A stretch of DNA of 12,812 nt, from contig CAMCXV010000033.1 of NCBI GenBank assembly GCA_945883665.1, forward strand, positions 1-12,812. The letters run 5' to 3'. The notes under the pieces were generated by a model. That model was not told the origin of the DNA and searched no databases. It saw only the letters and a program-made list of their open reading frames with translations. Positions 6,986 through 12,812 of the stretch are shown here, piece after piece. The DNA comes from Rickettsia typhi (GTDB taxonomy: Bacteria; Pseudomonadota; Alphaproteobacteria; Rickettsiales; Rickettsiaceae). Position 1 is the stretch's first letter, and each line of letters starts with the position of its first letter. Made by a program: the position numbers and the translations under genes.

Positions 6986-7873
6986 ATGTCTGGTTTAAAA
7001 CAGCTTAGAAATAGAGTGAAAAGCGTAAAATCTACGCAAAAAATTACCAAAGCAATGCAAGTGGTATCGGCTGCCAAACTGCGTAGGGTTAAAGACCATG
7101 CAGAAGCATTAGATGATTATTCATCTGTTCTTTTAAAGATGATGAATGATATTAAGTTAAATATTAATTTTCTTCATTTAAGTCCATTAGATAAGATTTA
7201 TTTTCAAGAGGATGTTGAAAATAAATCTCGCTTATTATTGGTAATGACTTCTGAAAGAGGGTTATGTGGCAGTTTTAATTCACAAATAATAAGAGCTGTA
7301 AAACGTGATATTGCTAAGTTTTTAGAGCAAAATATTAAGGTAAGATTGATTGTTGTTGGTAAAAAAGGTTATGATGCGTTAAAAGGTGCTTATTCAGATT
7401 TAATCGAAGAATATTATCATGTAAGTAAGGATAATTTTCTTCCTCTTGCTTTGCAAATTAAAGATAAAATCATTAACTTAACTGAGAAAGATAAAATAGG
7501 AAGTTGCTATTTATATTATAATGAGTTTAAAAACGCCTTAACACAAATTATGACTAGAATTAGCGTTTTTCCTATTGATGAGATAGATGAAAATCAGCAA
7601 AAAAATGATGAAGTATCGGTAAATTCTGGATTTGAGTATGAAGGTTCTAATATTGTAAATATTTTAATAAATTTATATATTTCTGGTCTTGTAAAATATT
7701 CTTTTTTACAGAATAAAGCTAGTGAAGAAGCTGCAAGAATGACAGCAATGGATAGTGCTACTAGAAATGCAGGAGAATTAATAGAAAAGCTTACTTTAAA
7801 ACTTAATAGATCAAGACAAGCGATGATTACAACTGAGCTTACAGAAATTATTTCTGGAGCAGAGGCCTTGTAA
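6986..7873 (+). CDS. atpG: ATP synthase F1 subunit gamma
   Basis: Gamma is the rotating central shaft that couples proton flow through Fo to the catalytic sites of F1. The 295-residue protein has the two conserved ends that form the coiled coil: SGLKQLRNRVKSVKSTQKIT and AMQVVSAAKLRR at the N-terminus, and EEAARMTAMDSATRNAGELI followed by LNRSRQAMITTELTEIISGAEAL at the C-terminus. The middle Rossmann-like domain includes TSERGLCGSFN (around 89-99). It begins 5 bases after atpA. The next intact atp gene is 306 bp away; a broken tautomerase gene lies in between, whereas atpG and atpD are normally close together. Nothing suggests that gamma itself is damaged. Confidence 0.97.
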   Translation: MSGLKQLRNRVKSVKSTQKITKAMQVVSAAKLRRVKDHAEALDDYSSVLLKMMNDIKLNINFLHLSPLDKIYFQEDVENKSRLLLVMTSERGLCGSFNSQIIRAVKRDIAKFLEQNIKVRLIVVGKKGYDALKGAYSDLIEEYYHVSKDNFLPLALQIKDKIINLTEKDKIGSCYLYYNEFKNALTQIMTRISVFPIDEIDENQQKNDEVSVNSGFEYEGSNIVNILINLYISGLVKYSFLQNKASEEAARMTAMDSATRNAGELIEKLTLKLNRSRQAMITTELTEIISGAEAL

Positions 7874-7953
7874 ATTAGTATAATTTTTAATATGTGCTTG
7901 AATGGTGATCTTAAATATGTGTGTAGTGATGTTAATTTAAAAAATATAATAAT

Positions 7954-8164
7954 ATGCCGATTGTACAAATTCATTTAATACAAGGAAGAGATAAAGATAA
8001 AAAGAAACAGCTTGTAAAAAAAGTAACGCAAGCTATATGCGAATCTTTAGATGTGGAGTCTAAGAATGTTCGTATTATATTGTCGGATGATGCCTGAAAA
8101 TTATGCGATTGCAGGTGAATTAGTTCAGGATCAGAAAGATCCTTTTGGAAAAAGTGCTAAATAA
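7954..8164 (+). pseudogene. frameshifted 4-oxalocrotonate tautomerase family gene
   Basis: The frame from the ATG gives 47 residues beginning MPIVQIHLIQGRDKDKKKQL and closes at TGA (8095-8097). The same homology resumes at once in the +1 frame as MPENYAIAGELVQDQKDPFG (from 8090) and ends at TAA (8162-8164). Joined, they form a protein of about 70 residues, the usual size of this tautomerase family. The catalytic Pro1, Arg11 and Arg39 (numbered without Met) are all in the first part; the IAGEL block that completes the fold is in the second. The family's spacing (IIEEVPPENWGIGG) fits best if the ancestor read GATGATATGCCT and two bases (AT) were lost near 8089-8092. Family members tautomerise small keto-enol acids. 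Its place between atpG and atpD, on the same strand, is not part of the standard operon. A sequencing error could also explain the break. Confidence 0.72.
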
Positions 8165-8170
8165 TATTAA

Positions 8171-9607
<1,437 letters not shown>

Positions 9608-9617
9608 GTTTGATTCG

Positions 9618-10022
9618 ATGAGCAGTAGTATTTTGGTGAAGATTATTATGCCGTTAGATGTTATGTTTGAGGCAAATGCAACAATGGTTACTATTCCTGG
9701 AGGGGAGGGTGTTTTTAGTGTTCTTCCTAGGCATGTTAAATTTATTTCAACTATTTCAACAGGTTGTGTAAGTGTTTTTTTAGATAAAGAAGAAAAGAGA
9801 TTTTTTATTTCTGGAGGGGTGGCTTATGTTAAACCTGATGAAGTAGATTTAGTTTCTGAATTTGTTGTTTCTTTAGAAAATCAAAAGAAAAATGATATAT
9901 TAAGTAAGATTAAGAGTTTAAAATTAGAACTAGATGGACTGGAAAAAAATAGTTTTCAAGCAAATATATTAAATGCTACGATAGAAAAATATGATTCTTT
10001 ACTTACTTTTGTGAATAACTAA
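9618..10022 (+). CDS. atpC: ATP synthase F1 subunit epsilon
   Basis: Epsilon is the small rotor subunit that links gamma to the c-ring and can inhibit ATP hydrolysis. The 134-residue protein has the N-terminal beta-sandwich with IPGGEGVFSVLPRHVKFISTI, the variant here of the family's P...GE.G.LPGH.P, and FFISGGVAYVKPDEVDLVSEF. A charged, helical C-terminal tail of about 50 residues follows (NDILSKIKSLKLELDGLEKN). The Gly of the usual LPGH is Arg here (LPRH), a mild departure. It starts 10 bases after atpD and closes the F1 gene set. The next gene begins 4 bases on, so transcription probably continues. Confidence 0.92.
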   Translation: MSSSILVKIIMPLDVMFEANATMVTIPGGEGVFSVLPRHVKFISTISTGCVSVFLDKEEKRFFISGGVAYVKPDEVDLVSEFVVSLENQKKNDILSKIKSLKLELDGLEKNSFQANILNATIEKYDSLLTFVNN

Positions 10023-10026
10023 AATT

Positions 10027-10446
10027 ATGTTAGAATGTACCAGAAAAATAGAGTTTGATGCTGCTCATCGGGTAGTTGATCATGAAAATAAATGTAAATA
10101 TTTGCATGGTCATAGATATGTCCTAGAAATCACTGCTAATAGTTCTAAATTAAATGAAATTGGTATGGTTGCTGATTTTGGTTTGCTTAAGACTGTTATG
10201 AAAGAATGGATTGACACTCACTTTGACCATAATGTAATTTTAAATGTAAGTGATAAAAATTTAGGTGATTATATTGGAAAATATACAGGACAATCAGTGT
10301 ATTATTTAAATGCAAATCCAACAGCTGAAAATATTGCTTTACATCTATTAGAAGATGTTATACCTCTATTATTTACAAAAAGTTTATTTCATATAGTAAG
10401 AGTTAAGCTTTATGAGACGCCTAATTGTTATGTAGAAGTAAGATGA
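10027..10446 (+). CDS. queD: 6-carboxytetrahydropterin synthase QueD
   Basis: QueD turns dihydroneopterin triphosphate into 6-carboxy-tetrahydropterin, the second step of queuosine and archaeosine precursor synthesis. The 139-residue protein belongs to the PTPS fold family. The zinc ligands are His14 (FDAAHR), His27 and His29 (LHGHRY). The catalytic Cys23 (NKCKYLHGH) and the Asp67-His68 pair (HFDHN) are present. MVADFGLLK (47-55), NPTAENIA (97-104) and LYETPNCYVEV (128-138) are typical. Cys at 23, four before the first ligand of HGH, fits QueD rather than the eukaryotic-type pterin synthase. The stop overlaps the next start (ATGA). It begins 4 bases after atpC and so seems to ride on the atp transcript. 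The later queuosine genes are not in this window. Confidence 0.92.
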   Translation: MLECTRKIEFDAAHRVVDHENKCKYLHGHRYVLEITANSSKLNEIGMVADFGLLKTVMKEWIDTHFDHNVILNVSDKNLGDYIGKYTGQSVYYLNANPTAENIALHLLEDVIPLLFTKSLFHIVRVKLYETPNCYVEVR

Positions 10447-10778
10447 GTAATACGGAATATTGTCTCATTATAACTACTACTGATGATATAAAAATAGCAA
10501 ATGATATTATATCTTATTTGCTTAATAATAATCATGCTGCTTGTGTTCAAATAGATGAGGTTACGAGTTGGTTTTGTTGGGGAAAAAAACTGTGTCAATC
10601 GAATGAATTTCGCTTGATGATAAAAACTTTGTCTAGTAAATATGCTGACGTTGAAACAATTATAGTGGAATATCATAATTATAATGTTCCAGAAATAATT
10701 AAGCTTGATATTACCTCTGGATTACCCCAATATTTAAATTGGGTAAAAGGAAGTGCTAATACATTAAATGATATTTAA
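10443..10778 (+). CDS. cutA: CutA1-family divalent cation tolerance protein
   Basis: CutA1 proteins are small trimers of ferredoxin-like fold, named for a copper-tolerance phenotype in E. coli; their true cellular role is not settled. The 111 residues match the family: CLIITTTDDIKIANDIISYLL, then AACVQIDEVTSWFCWGKKL (family ACV.I.....Y.W.G), FRLMIKTLSSKYADVETIIVEYHNYNVPEII (family IKT....L...I...HPY.VPEII) and GLPQYLNWV. The start was set at the ATG overlapping the queD stop as ATGA, because it gives the normal N-terminus; an ATG 18 bases earlier lies inside queD. The overlap suggests translational coupling. The usual HPY is HNY here. It is the last gene of the block, and a 122-bp spacer follows. 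Confidence 0.88.
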   Translation: MSNTEYCLIITTTDDIKIANDIISYLLNNNHAACVQIDEVTSWFCWGKKLCQSNEFRLMIKTLSSKYADVETIIVEYHNYNVPEIIKLDITSGLPQYLNWVKGSANTLNDI

Positions 10779-10794
10779 CATATGTAATAAACTT

Positions 10795-10847
10795 TTGTTT
10801 AAGCTAGCTATATAAACAATATATCGCTTGTTTAAGCTGTTGTTTAA
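10795..10847. repeat. three copies of a TTGTTTAA motif before the symporter gene
   Basis: TTGTTTAAGCT occurs at 10795-10805 and 10828-10838, and the shorter TTGTTTAA at 10840-10847. The second copy also pairs with TAAACAA (10813-10819) to make a 7-bp stem. The cluster lies 54-106 bases before the symporter start. It may be an operator or leader structure, but AT-rich DNA makes short repeats common. Confidence 0.35.
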
Positions 10848-10889
10848 TCGGTTAAATATAAAATTATAATTTCAAACTAAATAATAAAT

Positions 10890-10893
10890 GAGG
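10890..10893 (+). promoter_or_regulatory. Shine-Dalgarno GAGG of the symporter gene
   Basis: GAGG lies 7 bases before the ATG at 10901 and supports that start. Protein homology also begins at this ATG. Confidence 0.5.
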
Positions 10894-10900
10894 TTTATTT

Positions 10901-12109
10901 ATGAAACTTTGGCATAAAGTCACTCTTGGGTTAATTTTGGGAGTAGTGTTTGGAGTATATTTACCTCAATATTCTGAAGATGTGAAACCTATAGGAACTG
11001 TATTTCTAAGATTAATCCAGATGATAATATTGCCATTAATTTTTTTCAGCTTGGTTTCTGGTATTACTAGTATGAATGACCCAAGCTCTCTTGGTAGAGT
11101 TGGAATGAAATCTGTTTTAGCATTTATTGGAACTACATTTTTTGCAGTTGTCTTTGGTCTGGCTGTTGCTTCTATACTAAAACCTGGTGTAGGAGTTGTG
11201 ATAAATTTTGGATCTTCTCCAGAAAAGAATTTAAAAATTGTGGAATTTAATTTGGTTGAATTTTTGATAAATATTGTGCCTAACAATATTGTCGGAGCAT
11301 TTGCGGGAGGTGAAACACTTCAGGTTGTATTTTTTGCTATCTTTACTGGTATTATTTTAAATGTAATGGGTTCAGCCGCAGATCCTGTTAAGAATCTTAT
11401 TCACTCCATGGCAAAGATGGTGTTAAAAATGATTTCCAAAATTGTTGAGTTATCGCCTTATGGCGCATTTGCTTTGACAGCTTGGGTAGTTGGAAATCAA
11501 GGGCTTGATGTTATGGTTAGTTTATCAAGATTAGTATTTGCAATAACTATTGCTATGGTATTGCAATATTTAATTTTTGGATTATTTATCATAGTTTTTT
11601 GTAGGATGTCGCCAATTCCTTTTTATAAAAAAAGTTTTGAATATCAATCAATAGCTTTATCTACTGGTAGCAGCAAAGCTAGTTTGGCAACTACTATGAA
11701 AGTTTGTCGTCAAAAATTGGGAATTTCTGAATCAAGCACTTCATTTATACTACCTCTTGGGGCTTCTATTAACATGGATGGTATGGCAATTAATTTGTCT
11801 CTAACTACTTTGTTTTTTGCTCAAATGATGGGTATAACACTTTCTATCAGTGATTATATTGTGATAATACTTACTTCAACTCTTGGTTCCATGGGTGGGG
11901 CTGGAATTCCAGGGGGGTCAATAGTTATGTTACCGATGATTTTATCGGCAGTGAATATTCCTATAGAGGGTGTTGCAATAATAGCTGGCATTGATAGGGT
12001 GCTTGATTTACTACGTACAGCTATAAATATTACTGGTGATGCAACAATTACTTTGTTAATAGATAGTAGCGAGGGTACCCTAGATAGAGATTTATATAAT
12101 TCTGATTAA
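10901..12109 (+). CDS. dicarboxylate/amino acid:cation symporter (GltP/DAACS family)
   Basis: This is a 402-residue inner membrane protein of the SDF/EAAT family, which takes up glutamate, aspartate or C4-dicarboxylates with Na+ or H+. The opening MKLWHKVTLGLILGVVFG and RLIQMIILPLIFFSLVSGI (37-55) are typical. Hairpin HP1 lies at about 254-265, TM7 has NMDGM (291-295), HP2 has GSMGGAGIPGGS (329-340), and TM8 has DRVLDLLRTAINITGD (365-380). Asp369, Arg372, Thr373, Asn376 and Asp380 match the substrate and sodium ligands of the archaeal homologue GltPh. The Arg, which binds a substrate carboxylate, argues for an acidic substrate. Two departures stand out: NMDGT is NMDGM, and the HP1 serine loop reads TGSSKAS with a lysine. 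The next gene follows after 8 bases and is probably co-transcribed. Confidence 0.92.
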   Translation: MKLWHKVTLGLILGVVFGVYLPQYSEDVKPIGTVFLRLIQMIILPLIFFSLVSGITSMNDPSSLGRVGMKSVLAFIGTTFFAVVFGLAVASILKPGVGVVINFGSSPEKNLKIVEFNLVEFLINIVPNNIVGAFAGGETLQVVFFAIFTGIILNVMGSAADPVKNLIHSMAKMVLKMISKIVELSPYGAFALTAWVVGNQGLDVMVSLSRLVFAITIAMVLQYLIFGLFIIVFCRMSPIPFYKKSFEYQSIALSTGSSKASLATTMKVCRQKLGISESSTSFILPLGASINMDGMAINLSLTTLFFAQMMGITLSISDYIVIILTSTLGSMGGAGIPGGSIVMLPMILSAVNIPIEGVAIIAGIDRVLDLLRTAINITGDATITLLIDSSEGTLDRDLYNSD

Positions 12110-12117
12110 ATATTATA

Positions 12118-12699
12118 ATGGTTATGAAAAGTTTTAATTCCATCATTGTCTTTATTCTTATATTAAGTTTTTCTTCTAACTCTGTTTTTGCTTCGCAAGA
12201 TTCAGACAAAAAAATTATAAAGATTGCTGCTGGAAGTGTTCTAGAAGGGTATTATTTTATTGGATTAAGGTTGTGTAGATATATAACAGAATCTAACAAT
12301 GGCATACGTTGTGAAGTTGTGCCAACAACTGGTAGTCTAGAAAATATCAGGCTTTTAAAAAATCGAGAAGTGGATTTTGCTTTCTCATTGGAGAGCTTGG
12401 CGGTTGATGCTTATAAAGGAAAAGGGTATTTTGCTGAGTCTAAGCCGTTTGATGATATAACGCAACTTCTTAGACTTCATGACGAGGCTTTTACTGTTAT
12501 TGCTAAGGATAAAGATAAGATTTTTATGTTTGGAGATTTAGATGCTAAGAAAATATCTAATGGATCTAGAAATTCTGATAGTACAATAGCTTACCTTGCT
12601 TTAGCTTCCTATTATGATTTTAAAAAAGAACCAGAAGATTTAGAGATAGCGCATGAAGATTATGCTATACTCAGTCTGAAAAAGAAATTGCAACTATAG
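12118..12699 (+). pseudogene. truncated TAXI-family TRAP solute receptor
   Basis: TAXI proteins are periplasmic binding proteins that deliver ligands to TRAP transporters. A hydrophobic signal peptide (about residues 3-26, ending SNSVFAS) is followed by IKIAAGSVLEGYYFIGLRLCR, VVPTTGSLENIRLLKNREVDFAF and LESLAVDAYKGKGYF, matching the family's T.GS.ENL..L..GE.D and AY.G.G.F blocks. ITQLLRLHDEAFTVIAKD and ISNGSRNSDSTIAYLALASY follow. The frame stops at 193 codons where family members have roughly 310-330, so much of the second lobe is missing. The last dozen residues (ILSLKKKLQL) look unrelated. The loss coincides with DNA leading into an IS630-like transposase. Either ATG (12118 or 12124) could be the start; no ribosome binding site is clear. 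No TRAP membrane subunit is in the window. The ligand is unknown. Confidence 0.72.
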
Positions 12700-12812
12700 A
12701 TTAAAAGATGTAAAATGTGAGTATGAGCAAATTAGAAACAAATTTTTTAGCATCTGAAGAAAGATTGTCTTTGATACGAGATCACAAATTGGAAAAAGAT
12801 GGTCGTAAAAGA
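12668..12812 (+). mobile_element. probable left part of an IS630-family element
   Basis: TAXI homology ends near 12660 and the IS-like coding frame starts at 12723. The element's left end is therefore probably at one of the TA steps in 12661-12669, leaving about 55 bases of non-coding terminal sequence. The right end and its inverted repeat are outside the window, so the boundary is an inference. Confidence 0.4.
12723..12812 (+). CDS. IS630-family transposase, N-terminal fragment
   Basis: Only the first 30 codons lie in the window, and the frame is open to the edge. They read MSKLETNFLASEERLSLIRD followed by HKLEKDGRKR. The pattern L..EER..L...H..EKDGRKR is like the N-terminal helix-turn-helix region of many IS630-type transposases, which continue DRIKAVLL. 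A GTG 6 bases upstream is in frame as an alternative start. The position just after a truncated TAXI gene fits an insertion, and IS630 elements insert at TA; several TA steps occur at 12661-12669, where TAXI homology ends. The call rests on a short match recalled from family knowledge, so another protein is possible. Confidence 0.5.
   Translation, partial: MSKLETNFLASEERLSLIRDHKLEKDGRKR

Noticed and set aside
7874..7953. Possible short ORF or promoter in the atpG-tautomerase gap
   Set aside because: A 28-codon frame from 7892 has no ribosome binding site and no recognisable sequence; promoter-like hexamers here are no better than chance.
7594..7974. 126-codon antisense frame over the end of atpG
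   Set aside because: It covers the most conserved part of atpG in a silent frame and has no ribosome binding site or recognisable domain.
8083..8098. Programmed +1 frameshift in the tautomerase gene (GCC TGA A)
   Set aside because: The TGA context recalls prfB, but there is no CTT slip codon and no upstream Shine-Dalgarno-like stimulator. The family spacing is better restored by a 2-base deletion.

Overview
The window looks like part of the chromosome of an AT-rich, reduced alphaproteobacterium of the order Rickettsiales, most likely family Rickettsiaceae. The reasons are the low GC content, the F1 cluster atpH-atpA-atpG-atpD-atpC standing alone without the Fo genes, a ruvA-ruvB pair next to a ProP-like MFS transporter, several solute carriers, and insertion sequence debris among housekeeping genes. 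The genus cannot be fixed from this window. No rRNA, tRNA or CRISPR array was seen.

Layout. Positions 1-378 hold a decayed IS982-family transposase whose homology is spread over all three forward frames. Next, on the minus strand, is ubiX (ubiquinone pathway flavin prenyltransferase). About 250 bp of gene-poor DNA follow, with a perfect 18-bp inverted repeat just upstream of an unrecognised small histidine-rich gene (about 1224-1589) built on two 78-bp repeat copies. A hairpin then separates this gene from the convergent ruvA-ruvB operon (minus strand). RuvA diverges from an MHS-type MFS transporter across a 90-bp spacer in which the two best promoter candidates share the same -10 bases in opposite orientation.

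The core of the window (4829-10778) is one co-directional block: atpH, atpA, atpG, a frameshifted 4-oxalocrotonate tautomerase gene, atpD, atpC, then queD and cutA joined by short gaps and an ATGA overlap. The atp genes make the catalytic F1 part of ATP synthase. QueD feeds queuosine (tRNA modification), and CutA is a small trimeric protein of uncertain role. The tautomerase inside an ATP synthase operon is unusual and appears broken by a 2-nt loss.

After a spacer with three copies of a TTGTTTAA core come a DAACS/GltP-type symporter with altered substrate-loop residues and a TAXI-family periplasmic binding protein. The TAXI gene is cut short at about codon 180; the DNA after it leads into the start of what looks like an IS630-family transposase that runs off the window. 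The most interesting items are the repeat-containing histidine-rich protein with its upstream hairpin, the tautomerase pseudogene within the atp operon, the unusual symporter loop, and the IS-disrupted TAXI gene. No clearly new multi-gene system could be demonstrated.
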